64,000 nt of DNA, from assembly GCA_029990175.1 (NCBI GenBank), contig JARKIP010000033.1, forward strand, positions 21,063,001 to 21,127,000. The letters are read 5' to 3'. A program made the translations under genes and the position numbers. This document shows positions 12,079 through 23,603 of the stretch, in pieces (the stretch's first letter is position 1; the number at the start of each line of letters is the position of its first letter). The notes under the pieces were generated by a model that saw only the letters and a program-made list of their open reading frames with translations, ran no database searches and was not told the origin of the DNA. Source of the stretch: Petunia secreta (taxonomy: Eukaryota; Streptophyta; Magnoliopsida; Solanales; Solanaceae).

Positions 12079-14517
12079 TCAAGTCTCTTTTGGACCACAA
12101 GTCCAATTAGCCATCACATCACTTGGTTCAGCATTCTGCATATGTGGCTCTTTTTCAAAATCTTCAATACTTGCACTGCATTTCAATCCATCATTCAAGA
12201 ATAGGCTGCCAACACCTTCAATCAAATTCTGCATGGCCATTTCTGGTGCTTGGACAAATGACTGGTTCAATGGTAAAAGAGACTGTGGTATGACGCTAGT
12301 CGGCTTCTTCTCAAACTCAGTCTTTTCCATCTTTCCTTCAGCGGGGTTGCCGCCTAGGCTAAAAGTTCCCTCATTCTTTGGCAACAGAGTTAGTGCTTGC
12401 TTAGGTATCTTAGAAGCAATATTATCAACCTTTACATCATAAATAGAGACTATGGTGCCCTTCAAATTTGGTTCTTCCTCAAGAGAAATCATATTAACTG
12501 CATTGTTACCATGATTGGGAAGAGGATTACCATGCACATTTGGCTGAGTGCCGGTGAGTTGAATGGTGCCTGCTTTGATTAAACCCTCGACCTTGTCTTT
12601 GAAAGTATAACATCTCTCAATATCATGGCCGGCTGCCCCTGAGTGATAAGCACAGTGCTTATTTGCATCATACCATTTTGGAGGTGGGTTTGGAGTGTTA
12701 TCAGGGATAGGCTGCACAACTCCGGCATTTCTTAATCTCTCAAAAAGCTGGCCATATGACTCGGCTATAGGAGTATAGGTTTTGGTTGCTCTATTTTCGT
12801 AATTATGATTAAACCCTTGCACATTGGGACAAACTGGAGGACGAGGCTGGTAATTCTGGGGTGCTTGAAAATTTGGCTGACGAGGGTATTGATTAGGTGC
12901 ATGTGCTCTAGGTTGGTAGTAATTTGCTTGTGCATTGTAAACCGGATAAGGAACAGGTGGCATCTGGTAGTGAGTGGGGTAATTTGGGTAATATGGACTT
13001 TGGTAGGCAGGAAAAGCAGACGAATTGTCAAAATTCAACTTTCCAGCCGGTCGACGCTCGATGTCTCCCACAACAGCTCCCACTTCCTCTTTCTTCTTTT
13101 TGTTAAAGCCATTACCAGACCCAGACTGGATTTCCTTACTTGTAGCTTGCAAAGCGGCCAAATTTGTGATCCTACCAGATTTCAAACCAGCTTCATATAT
13201 CTCCCCCGTTTTCACTAGATTGGCAAAAGTAGAGTTAGTCATGGATGCCATTCGATCATAGTAGAATTCATCCAATGTCTCGATGAAATGTCCCACAAAC
13301 TCTTCCTCACTCATGGGAGGTTTAACTTTGGCCGCCTCACTCCTCCAACGTACCGCGTATTCCCTAAAGGTCTCGGTCGACTTCTTCCTAAACCTTGCAA
13401 TAGCCAACCGATCTAATGGTATTTCAGCATGGAAACCAAAATGCTCCATGAAGTCGTGAGCCATACTCCTCCAGTTAATCCATTTTGAGGGATCCTGCTC
13501 GGAGTACCAGTCTAAAGCTTCGCCTTCAAGACTATGAATGAATGATTTCATACGGAGCTCTTCATTCTTCCCCACTCCCAAGGTTTCACAGTACCTTCTC
13601 AAATGGGCTCGGGGGTTGCCTTTGCCATCCAACTTAACAAACTTTGGTACTTTGTACCCTTCTGGGTAGTCAATCCCAGGATGAACACACAAGTCTTCAT
13701 ATTCTAGACTTTCCTTGTCCTTGCCTTTTGATGCTTTGCTAAGAGCACTCATCACCCAACCTTGTACTTTTTTCTCCAAATCTTCACCCCCATCGACTGC
13801 TTTTTTGGCTCTTCTAACACCATTTTTAAACTTCACATGAGGAGGATTGGTGTAATCATCAATTTGCACAATAGGAACATCTTGCCCGCCAGATACCGCC
13901 ACTTGGACTAAGGGTGCGGGTGGATTTTCAGTATAAGCTTGCGGGATGGGTTCATTTTGGTAAGTGGAGGTTTGGTATGGATATGGAGTGTGTGTCTGAT
14001 AATAAGTATTGGCAGGGTGCGGGGTGTATGATGGGTGTTGTTGATGTGATGGGTAGATGGGTGGTCGGTTAATTGTTTGGCTAGATTGAGCGTTATTTGG
14101 AGGTGGAGCTTGGAGAAGTGGCAAGTTGCTTTGGTGGACTGGTGCTTTTATAGAATTGTGGGTGTTCAAAGGTGTGTTCATATTGGCGACCCCATCAATT
14201 GAGTTCAAAGATTGCCCCAGAGATTGTCCCATTTGACCTAGAGAGTGGGATGCATCGGGCCCACGCAGTGGCGTGTTTTTAGGAGTTTGCCCTTTTACCG
14301 CAGCCAGCTCATCTTTTAGCATCTGTAGTTCCTTAGCCATTTCAAGAATCAGTTTGTCTTGAGCAATAATGACATTTCCTCTTGATGATTCAGGAGTTGC
14401 GAGATTTTTCTCGGTATTGCGAGGTTCATCATCTATTCTAGTCATTGTCAGTTGTGGAAATGTGTACCAGTATGCAGATTGGTCCTTTGTCCTTGTGTAA
14501 TAGGAGTGATCAGCCAA
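12079..14517 (-). CDS. gag: Gag polyprotein of the gag-only element
   Basis: The frame is open for 812 residues and starts MADHSYYTRT. A helical, coiled-coil-like stretch at about residues 45-75 (…LILEMAKELQMLKDELAAVK) is followed by a Pro/Gln/Thr-rich linker (about 100-205). The retrotransposon Gag core lies at about 285-430; …SFIHSLEGEALDWYSE is typical of it. Near residues 620-635 is a C-x2-H-x5-H-x4-C motif (CAYHSGAAGHDIERC), a variant of the CCHC zinc knuckle with His at the second position. Gag would package element RNA into particles. No protease or pol follows; the stop is a normal end with no frameshift into further domains. The neighbouring PBS and PPT support a mobilisable, non-autonomous element. 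Its intact length suggests selection or recent insertion. Confidence 0.92.
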   Translation of the reverse strand: MADHSYYTRTKDQSAYWYTFPQLTMTRIDDEPRNTEKNLATPESSRGNVIIAQDKLILEMAKELQMLKDELAAVKGQTPKNTPLRGPDASHSLGQMGQSLGQSLNSIDGVANMNTPLNTHNSIKAPVHQSNLPLLQAPPPNNAQSSQTINRPPIYPSHQQHPSYTPHPANTYYQTHTPYPYQTSTYQNEPIPQAYTENPPAPLVQVAVSGGQDVPIVQIDDYTNPPHVKFKNGVRRAKKAVDGGEDLEKKVQGWVMSALSKASKGKDKESLEYEDLCVHPGIDYPEGYKVPKFVKLDGKGNPRAHLRRYCETLGVGKNEELRMKSFIHSLEGEALDWYSEQDPSKWINWRSMAHDFMEHFGFHAEIPLDRLAIARFRKKSTETFREYAVRWRSEAAKVKPPMSEEEFVGHFIETLDEFYYDRMASMTNSTFANLVKTGEIYEAGLKSGRITNLAALQATSKEIQSGSGNGFNKKKKEEVGAVVGDIERRPAGKLNFDNSSAFPAYQSPYYPNYPTHYQMPPVPYPVYNAQANYYQPRAHAPNQYPRQPNFQAPQNYQPRPPVCPNVQGFNHNYENRATKTYTPIAESYGQLFERLRNAGVVQPIPDNTPNPPPKWYDANKHCAYHSGAAGHDIERCYTFKDKVEGLIKAGTIQLTGTQPNVHGNPLPNHGNNAVNMISLEEEPNLKGTIVSIYDVKVDNIASKIPKQALTLLPKNEGTFSLGGNPAEGKMEKTEFEKKPTSVIPQSLLPLNQSFVQAPEMAMQNLIEGVGSLFLNDGLKCSASIEDFEKEPHMQNAEPSDVMANWTCGPKET

Positions 14518-16189
14518 CTTAAATCAGCACAAATCAAACCTCTGTATGGGGGATAAACAAAACAAAAGAAAAGTTCAAAAGTAGCTATGTTAGTTTGCAT
14601 GTCATTGGCAAAATTGCACACAAATCACGTAGTGCGCATCACGTAGCGCTTTGCATTTTAAACAAGTTGACATGTGGCAAACACAAGTAGTGGAGCGTAA
14701 ATGAAAATGCGAACGTTTCCTACCCTGTAAGGTGCCTCTTTGCCAGAGGTGGGCCTAAGACGCGCAAATAAGTGGTAACGAAAAATAGTTCATGCCAGTT
14801 TTGAGCAATTCAGATTTAGAGTAAGCAATAAATAGTAACAATAATTGATAACAATCGGCTCTCCGCCTCAACATTGCAATTCCATTATCCCAACTAACTT
14901 CCAAAAAGCTGGTGTCAACTCGAAGTTTTGATACAGCTCCTGCTCTCTACAACATCTGCACAAAATTCTAAACCCAAAATGCCTAAAATTTGAAACAAAC
15001 TTCTATACGTTTTGCAAACATCAACGTTCCTCCAAGCACAACTCCCAATTATCTCACAACATCCAGGGGTGAGATTCCAACTGCCTTCACAATACCAGAC
15101 TGCAAATCATGAAAGGCGCTAATTGGCCTTTCAAAATAAAACCTCACTGGTCCTCGGCTTTAGTCAAGCCTCTCAGCTTCCTCGGTTTTGCAAGGCTCAC
15201 AGACCTTGTTCATAAGGCTTCTCACTGGTCCTCGGCTTTAATCAAACCTCTCAGTTTCCTAGGTAGCCAAGACCGCACTGGTCTTCAAGGAGGGACCCCA
15301 TTGGTCGTTCAAAGACATAGGGGCTTCGCTCTCCTAGTATGCGACAAGCATACTTCAATTTTATAAAGTTGCAACTGGATAATCAACATAGGCCTGCACA
15401 CACGCAAAGCCATTCACGAGAGGGACCCCACCGATCCTTTTAAAGACACCAGGGGCTTCGCCTCTTAGATCTCACTACATCAGTCCATCTCCAAAACACA
15501 AACCAACCAAATCTGCCTAACTTCCCCAGACAGCAATTCTAAAAGACAACATAGAAGACAAAATTCCAAATCTGATTTTGCTCAAAACATGGTTAGGACT
15601 GAGGATTCGTCATCACATAGCACATAATATGCATTGCCGTTGGGTTTTTTAAAAAAAAAACCCGCTGACGTAAGGGTGGTTTCCTAACTATGGAGGCGGT
15701 ACCAAGGACCGGGTCCAGACTAAAGTGTAAATGCATGCATGCTCCTAAAACTCCGTCTAAGAGTGGGTTAACGGTTGAGGCTAACAGGTGAGTGGCAGGC
15801 GGCTTCGTGGTCAAATAACTCCCACGACAATCCGCCGGTACACTAACTCGTCAAAGGGTTCTTTAGTGGAAGAAATTGCGGGTGCGTATGCACACACCTC
15901 GCGGATATTTGAGTGAGAATGCAAGAGGTTCCCAGGAGTGGGGGAAGTATGAACGGAATGCTAGTTTATATGTGCACAAAGAGGGTGTAGTGACATGCTT
16001 TCGTGACATGCTTTCGTGACACACAGCAATCAATTAAATTAACTAAGCATGCTCGCAAATAAACAGTAGATACAATCATGCCAGTTTCAACAATTATTAA
16101 ATAAACTACGCATACTAATATCGGCATACAACTCAAACAATACAAACAAACAGATTCGTGAAAGCCTTTTGGTTAGAACCATTTGCGTA
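14518..16189 (-). other. 5' leader of the gag-only element
   Basis: About 1.7 kb separates the primer site from the gag start. No long frame is present. Between about 15135 and 15475 there are imperfect repeats of the type 'cactggtcctcggctttagt' and 'gggaccccactggtc'. A run of A residues (15645-15662) and a direct repeat 'gtgacatgctttc' (15990-16015) are also visible. The rest shows nothing I recognise. Confidence 0.6.
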
Positions 16190-16207
16190 TCCCCAGCAAA
16201 GTCGCCA
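16190..16207 (-). promoter_or_regulatory. Primer binding site (tRNA-Arg-like)
   Basis: On the minus strand, three bases after the 5' LTR end, the sequence reads TGGCGACTTTGCTGGGGA. The form TGGCGACTnnGCTGGGGA is characteristic of Tat/Ogre-group elements primed by a tRNA-Arg. The palindromic element's site (21990-22006) differs at two positions only. Confidence 0.85.
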
Positions 16208-16210
16208 CGC

Positions 16211-19200
16211 TGTTGAACCCCAAAAATTACCCTTTTTTAAGAAAAGACAAGTTTCGGGTATATTTCAACAAAATGGGACTCCAAAGGGTTTTCTTTGGAG
16301 TCGCCACCTAATTTAAGGATTATTAGGAACCTAAGTTAATTAAAGAGTGCAATTTATTCTTTATTTAAAAGAAATTAAATTAAAATCAGAGATTCTTAGG
16401 TAAGTGGTTCTTTTATTTTGAAAGAAGGTCCCTTGCGGGAGCACTTTCGAAAATCTGCTAAATGCGGTTAATCCGGCGATTTTCACAAATTTGTTAAGGA
16501 TAAAAAGAATATAAAGTTAATTTTAAATAAGGATAATAGAAATAATAAAATAAGATAAGACTTTAGCTATGCCGATACTTATATAGATAAACGACCAAAT
16601 TTAAGATCAATTAAATGGATAATTAAATAATGATCAATTGGTTAATTAACAGAATAAGTGAAGGTTAAATGAAGTTAGATAATTAAATAAAACAAACTAG
16701 ATAAATAATTGGATAATAATAAAGGATTAATTAATTGATTGAATAAATAGATAAATAAATAAGTAAATAAATTAATTAATTAAATAAATGAATACTTATC
16801 AATTTTAATTAAATAAGGGAATAAATGAATAATAATTGATTAATTAATTAATTAATTAAATATTCAATTGATTAAATAAATAAATGATTAATTGAAATTA
16901 AAATAAATTAGATTAACTAAATAAATAAATAAATAAATAAAGGATTAAAATTTAATTAATTAACTAAATAAATAATTGAATATTAATATAATCAATAAAT
17001 AAATAATTCAAATGCAAATTATGACGAAGGTACGATTTTAATCTAATTTTATTTGCACTCATTAATTGACAAATGATTCTAAACATCCATAAATAAATTG
17101 GCGATTCGCAAAGAAATGATACAAAGTATTCATAATGTCAACATCTTTAGAAACTGTTTCATTGAAACTTGCTGACAAGCTGAAATTTCAGTAGAAAATC
17201 AGATAAACATTTCACATATACATACATTGAAATAAACTGAATAATGCATCATGAATATAGTAAAAGGAAAATGGTGTATTACCTTTCTAAATGCAGTGAA
17301 CTGAGCTTTAAAGACTGAAGGAAAACAACTCGAACAAGACGATTACTTGAGCAATGAAAAAGCGACTCGAACTACATGACTCGAGCGAGGTTGACGACTC
17401 GACCGAGGCGACAGCTCAAGCAAGAAGATGATTCGAGCAAAGTGACGACTTAAACGTCGAAGCGACAACACAAACCAATCTCAGGAGCAAAAACCAGAAA
17501 CAGAACACTCTGTGTATATTCTTTTTTAAAGAACAAGTTCCAAAATATATTTTCTACTGCCGTTTCTTTATATGCCAATTTTCAGAACCCCCCTAAAATG
17601 AAAGAAACAAGGAAATATATATCTCATACCTTAGGGTTTCGGATTTCTTTGAATACCCCAAATAATCCTTGCTCATTTTTCTTTTCCCTTTTGAAACCAG
17701 GGTTAAAATAGTATAATCCTTCTGGCCCCTGCTGCTACATCTATTCCCTCCTAAATGCATATCCAGATCAACATGAAAGCTAAGAAAACCATAACCATCT
17801 CACAGACTACAAGACTCCAGCCTGCACACACTTTACAAACTTCCTCACTAATGCTACAAGCACCAACTCAGGCCTTATCAAAACTCCCTGAACAAGACTT
17901 CACTAAACTGGAAACAAAACTCCCTGCACATCCTTGCCTACCCCTGCACCTACACCTGAACACAGAACTTCTACTGCCTGAACTACTCCCTCCCTTCTCT
18001 GCTACTAACAGCATCCTCCACTCTCACCTGAACAGAACCAGCCACTCCTACTCTCACTCTCGCAGACCCTAGAACTATCCTCCATTCATAACCAGGAACA
18101 ATCATTTACTACCTAGCATCCTCTGAACCTTCCTATACTCTATTCTGAAACCTACACAAACCAACAGCATTGACTTCTATTAAACCTACAAGCCCAGGAC
18201 CCTCTCCAAGACCTGCCAGGACCCCACAGCTCTTGGAAACACTAAGACTCCCTCCAAACAGCTGCACACTAACCTGAAAGCAACTCAGGACAACCCTGCC
18301 TGACTCCTTTTTCTTCCTGAGCAAACCCTACAAGCAGAATCAACACCAGAACTGACCCTGAACAAAGCTAAGAACCCTTTACCCTCACAAGATCAAGACC
18401 AAATTTCCTTTTAATCCAGTTCACAATCAGACAGGACCTGGATACTTTTAGTCATTTAGTCAACATCTCATGATATTTAAAATTCGAAACTTTACCTATT
18501 TTAACATTAACTCTTTGATTAGAGTTAATACCAGCTGGATTCATCTTTTAAAAAACAAACAGAGATAAATTTAACTGTATACAAAGTCAACATCTTTAGA
18601 AACTGTTTCATTGAAACTTGCTGACAAGCTGAAATTTCAGTAGAAAATCAGATAAACATTTCACATATACATACATTGAAATAAACTGAATAATGCATCA
18701 TGAATATAGTAAAAGGAAAAGGGTGTATTACCTTTCTAAATGCAGTGAACTGAGCTTTAAAGACTGAAGGAAAACAACTCGAACAAGACGATTACTTGAG
18801 CAATGAAAAAGCGACTCGAACTACATGACTCGAGCGAGGTTGACGACTCGAACGAGGCGACAGCTCAAGCAAGAAGATGATTCGAGCAAAGTGACGACTT
18901 AAACGTCGAAGCGACAACACAAACCAATCTCAGGAGCAAAAACCAGAAACAGAACACTCTGTGTATATTCTTTTTTAAAGAACAAGTTCCAAAATATATT
19001 TTCTACTGCCGTTTCTTTATATGCCAATTTTCAGAACCCCCCTAAAATGAAAGAAACAAGGAAATATATATCTCATACCTTAGGGTTTCGGATTTCTTTG
19101 AATACCCCAAATAATCCTTGCTCATTTTTCTTTTCCCTTTTGAAACCAGGGTTAAAATAGTATAATCCTTCGGATCGTACTAGTTTAACTCTGATTTCAA

Positions 19201-19740
19201 AGAGAATATGAACGTTATGATATCTTACGGATCGGATTGATTCTAATTCGAAATGAACGATTGAGATGCGAGTGATGTACTGGAGAGAGGGTAAAAGGGA
19301 ATGGGACCAGATCGTACTGATTTCTTGGCTGTTTGTGAGAATCAAAGGGGAAAATTGGAAAGGGAATCGGGTGAATTGGGTCGGGTCTAGGGATTGAGGG
19401 GATTTGGGGTTGACTGAAATGGGTAAGGGAAATAGGCAAAAAAATGGGTGTGGGCCGGGTTATGTAATGGGCTGATGGGCCAGGGAGATGTAGTGTATAT
19501 TGTATATATGTGTGTTGCACGAATAGGCTAAAACTTAGGGCTGGGAACGGGTTTAGCCTTTTTTTTAGGATTAATTGAATAGGTAGAAGTTGCGCATGTG
19601 GGTCAGATTTTAGGCTACGCATTGCAAAATTTGGCTTTTTCCTCAGAAATTAATTCATTACATTTAATTTTCAAAATTCCCCTTTAATTAAATAATTAGA
19701 TATTTAATTAAATTTTTCAGGACAAAATTGGGTGTCAACA
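16211..19740 (-). repeat. 5' LTR of the gag-only element (3530 bp, rearranged)
   Basis: It is collinear with the other LTR from 16211 to about 17133, and again from about 17723 to 19740. In between, the roughly 1.3-kb block equivalent to 5360-6664 is missing. In its place stands a second copy of the block equivalent to 7528-8112. Outside this change the LTRs differ by scattered substitutions and AT-tract indels only. Confidence 0.88.
17134..17722. repeat. Duplicated LTR block replacing 1.3 kb
   Basis: The block from 'gtcaacatctttagaaactg' to 'gggttaaaatagtataatcc' occurs here and again at about 18586-19168 in the same LTR. The equivalent in the other LTR is at about 7528-8112. The two copies within this LTR share variants (for example 'actacatgactcgag', 'gacagctcaagcaag') that differ from the other LTR, so the duplication was copied from this LTR itself. 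Confidence 0.85.
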
Positions 19741-19745
19741 AATTG
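19741..19745. repeat. Target site duplication AATTG, right copy
   Basis: AATTG follows the LTR end TCAACA at 19740 and matches 4443-4447. Confidence 0.9.
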
Positions 19746-21986
19746 TTATTGTTCAAATTCGATTGGGCATTGATAGAATTCGTTGGTAAACGCTGCTTAA
19801 ATGTTAGTATATGTCCAGTTATTGATTGTCAAGAATCAGGATGTGTGTCTCTAGATGAGTTATTCAAGTCTTTTTTTTCAAGTTTGGTTGTGAACTCTGT
19901 TTAGTGTGTGTGTATGAATAAGTTTGTTGCTTTGAATTGTTTGGTGCCTGAGGCATTTTGTAGTTGGGAGGAATGGAGTAGCTCCCTGGTTCATTTTGTT
20001 GTTGAAAGCCTGGGATCGCTCTAGTAGGAAATTAGAAAGTTAGAGGCATGGTCAGTCTGCTTTGGAACTTTGTTTCAGGTTTTTTTGTTCTCAGGTGGAC
20101 TTAGTCCATTCATGTTTAGTTTGATCATGGTTGTTGACTTGTTGAGATAGTTAGGATGACATAGGATTGATGATGTCAAAGATTGAGTCAGGGAGGTACA
20201 AGGGTGGCAGCAGAGTGCTGCCCTTTTTTGGGTTCTGGTACAGCCCTACAGGCAGGGAAATCATGGGCTGAAGTCTAAGGATTGAGGGGGGCACATGGGT
20301 TGGTACTTTACTGGTACACACCCCCTCTCCCTTTTCTATTTTTGATAGCCTTTGACTCTCTTTAAAAAGGGAGAAAAGAGAACTGAAAGCAGGGGCAACA
20401 GAACATATAAAACTAGAACAGAAAAAGAAAAAAAGAGAACTGAAAAGAATAGGGAACAGAATAGCAAAACAAAAAACAGAGTGTGAGAAAAACAAAAAAA
20501 CAGAGTGTGAGAAAAACAGAAAGAAAGAGTGAGAACAGATCAATACAATCAGAAAGAGAACACGAAAAACACCCTTTTGAAACTCTCAAAAGTTGAGAGA
20601 AAAGAACTGAAACAGAAAGTGCACAGAGAGAACACACACACGAAAAACATCAGAAAACACTTCCTCACTTTCTCCTTTTTACAAGAGATCTGAGAGATAG
20701 GAAAATAGAGTTAGTGAAAAAGAGAGAGGAGTTAAAAGATCAAGAAGGTTGGTTAGTTTGTTTTAAGTAAAAATGGATGCTGGTTAAGGGACTTTTTGTT
20801 ACTGGTCATTTGGTTTAGTTGCTGGATTTTGTTTGCTGTAGTTGCTACATCTGTTGTGGAGTTTTGGGCCTAGCCGATGTCCTACTCTGCTTTGCTAAGC
20901 GAACTTTACTCTTGAGGTAAATTTTCTAAACATTTTTTGTAAGTATATTTTACCATGGAATGATGTACAAGCAGCTTGTATTTTAAGATCCATATAGTTC
21001 TCATGGTTGACATGTATACATTTTTGGCAAGTCTGTTAGTTTGTCAACACTTAGAGTAAATTAGAACTCTTAGCCTGTACATACTATTATTTGGGTGTTT
21101 TATTTATTCTATAAGCATGTGAGTGTTTGGCAATATTTTTGGCAAATTAATTCCTAGCACCTGATTTGAAAAATATCGTGAATCTACAGTTAATGTTTGG
21201 GAAGATTCGATGGTAAATATGGCTAGGAAAATGTTAGGCACGATGACTAGTTTAAATTTGACAAAACGTAAATAAAAAATAAAGTAGGACACTGGCTGCA
21301 AACTTTTTTCTTCTTAAAAATGGCAATGCAACTCAACATTGGCAGAAGTCAGTCTACTTAATGGATCGAATAATAGACTTTGTATTTTTATTTGATTAAT
21401 ATAAGGTTTGGCAAATACAACAACTTTGTATCTTAGATAAGCGCAATTCGGTTAGGCAAGTCAATAGGTTGCACGTAATATCATTTAACTCATTCACATT
21501 GAAACTCATTTTAACTCTTTTAAATTAGGAGATTTTGTTCGGGTGAAGTGCCTGCACAATTTAACTTATTCAAGTCGAAAGATTTCGAACGAGTGAAGTT
21601 CTCGCGCGATTATATTCGATTGGAGTTTTCAATTGTCAAACGGAAAAAATTAATAATAAATTGAAGCATAATAAAATCAAGGCAAATATAATAAATAATT
21701 TCAAAAGAGTCGAAATGCGTCAACAAAAGCAACTGTGCTTGGCACAGGACTCGAGGGTGCCTAACACCTTCCCTCGAGTCAACCGAGATCCTTACCCGGA
21801 ACTCTGACGCAGACCACTAAACGAGTCATAGGTGTTCTGGGTACACCACTTTGGTGACTTGGCACACCTTTAACTTGTCAAGTGGCGACTCCGAAAATAT
21901 CTTAAATATTTGTGTACCTTTGAACACCGTCACAGACCTTTTAAAACTATAAGTTTTCCTTTTTAAGTTGAAAAGGGGTCGTGATA
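19746..21986 (+). repeat. Left-arm Tat-type LTR, second part
   Basis: This continues the LTR begun at 2710 and ends GGTCGTGATA at 21986; the other arm keeps the canonical GGTCGTGACA, so the end here has a C-to-T change. Together the two parts give about 4.0 kb. From about 20600 the sequence is close to the exact complement of the right arm; 19746-20150 is much less similar. A stretch of 'gagtgtgagaaaaacaaaaaaacag' type near 20470-20530 is locally duplicated. ORFs here on either strand are low complexity. Confidence 0.82.
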
Positions 21987-21989
21987 GCT

Positions 21990-22006
21990 TGGCGACTCCG
22001 CTGGGG
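21990..22006 (+). promoter_or_regulatory. Primer binding site of the palindromic element
   Basis: TGGCGACTCCGCTGGGG lies three bases after the LTR end at 21986, the same spacing and type as in the nested gag-only element. It shows that the left LTR reads in the plus direction. The right arm lost all but the first bases of this site. Confidence 0.85.
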
Positions 22007-23603
22007 ATGAAAGTGAAAACTGAGAGTCTCAGGCTTTTAAAATTTGTCGCCTTTCGGCTTTGAATATTGTTTGTATATATTGTCTTGAATGTTACTGCTT
22101 TGATATTGTTTGAACTGTATATACACAACTGTCTTTTCTCGTACACCTCTGAGTCTTCTGGAACACTGCACACATGCACGCCAGTTTCGCTTCAGCGTCA
22201 TGAATTTCTGTCGTGTCTCAGGACACAAAAAGTTAACCCTTTTTTAGGAGGAGGTGTGTTGGGTTAGGCCGTTAGACGTTGTCGACCGGTATCCCCAAGG
22301 CACTTTCAAATTGCTAGAAGCTATAAAACATGAACCCATTGAGTCACCTAAAGTCGAACCTGTGCTTTATCTAGGCCGATTTATTTGCATGTCATTAGAC
22401 TTAGTGAGGTGCGGTACACCGGTACCGCACTTGTCTAGGCTGACTCCCTCGCGTCATAATGGGGCCCACGTCCCTAAAAGACACATCATGGGCATATAAT
22501 GTGTTGCATTTGTTCTAGTCTAAGGGTTGTTATGCTGACCGATCACCGAGGGGCGAGAGCCGAATTTTGAAAAAAAAAAGAAAGAAAAGGAAAATGATAG
22601 AAAAATTGGGTTTAGTCCCGTGTCTCAAAATATTTTTTGTTTAGTTGTCATTTTATGCCGTTATGATGGCGAAATTTTTTCAAAAAAAAAAATATTTTTA
22701 GTCTCATATTGCGTCTGAGTTCGGTCCCAAGTGTTGGAAAATAATTTGTCATAATTTTGCACCGGTATAATGGCGAAATTTTGGGACCCTTTTGTGTTTG
22801 TGTCCAAGTCAAGTTCATATTTTGAAATTAATCTATCGGGGTTTTACGCCGTCATAATGGCCAATTTTAGAAATCAATTTTGCGTCTAATTTGTGTAATA
22901 TTTTGTGTCGGCCTAATTGCCAGATTTTGTAAATACAGTAAAGATTCTTTCTCGAATTGGATCAAAGAGCTTGTTTCAAACAAAAAAACAAAAACGAAAA
23001 AAATTGTGTCCGTCTTTGTGTTGTCGTAATGTCCGATTCTGGAGTCACCTTTCGGATAAGAAAAATAGTTTGTCTTATAATCTGTTCTTAAGTTCCGTTT
23101 CGAATCTTCGGTTGAGTCTTAATTTTCAACAAAAAAAATGTTTATTTCAGGGTCCCATTTTATTTGTTTTGTTTAAGGTCAAGTCAGGGTGCATACGATA
23201 AATTGCAATTAGCTAAGTTGTGTTTTGTGTTGATTCTGGTAGAATAATTTGACTCCGCTAAAAAGTCGAGTCTCATTATTTTCACCGTCCAGTGTACCCG
23301 CCCAATGTGTCAATTTGTATATATCTTTGACTCGTTATTTTCACCGTCCAGTGTACCCGCCCAATGTGTCAATTTGTATATATCTTTGACTCGTGTATCA
23401 TATCAAGTATTTTTATTTTGATTTTGTCTCGTGACGTTTGTCTAAATTACGTTTGTTGAGTCAGAAAATTAAGAAAGAAAAAATAAAATTATTAATCATC
23501 CAAGTTCGTCCTTGTGCTGATTATGTATCAGTTACAATTTGTTCTAATTTTGATCAAGGAACATAAGCAATCTTTCGGTGATACGATCGGTACACTCGGC
23601 TTG
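22007..23603 (+). other. Leader of the left arm
   Basis: Noncoding leader. Bases 21993 to about 22683 have no counterpart in the right arm. A motif of the type 'gccgtcataatggcgaaattt' recurs at about 22656, 22760, 22847, 22907 and 23025. At 23268-23392 a roughly 62-bp segment containing 'accgtccagtgtacccgccc' is tandemly duplicated, while the right arm has one copy. The 94-residue ORF at 22917-23201 is mirrored in the right arm only because of the inverted repeat. Confidence 0.7.
22409..22430. other. Perfect 8-bp-stem hairpin in the leader
   Basis: GTGCGGTA and TACCGCAC flank the 6-base loop CACCGG. Flanking 'tagac' and 'gtcta' could extend the stem. It lies about 400 bases after the primer site, a region where retroelement RNAs often carry dimerisation or packaging structures. 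That role is inferred from position only. Confidence 0.5.

Larger units (their letters stand above)
4448..19740 (-). mobile_element. Gag-only LTR retrotransposon (TR-GAG-like), 15.3 kb
   Basis: This is a complete LTR element read on the minus strand: 5' LTR 19740-16211, PBS 16207-16190, gag 14517-12079, a long repeat-rich untranslated region, PPT about 8695-8683, and 3' LTR 8682-4448. Termini are TGTTGA…TCAACA with duplication AATTG. No protease, RT, RNase H or integrase frame is present, so it needs enzymes in trans. Plant elements of this layout are known as TR-GAG. The primer site matches the Tat/Ogre style. LTR sequence is nearly identical between copies apart from one block rearrangement, which points to a young insertion. 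Confidence 0.9.

Noticed and set aside
12233..13261. Plus-strand ORFs across the gag region
   Set aside because: They are shadows of the 812-codon gag frame on the minus strand.
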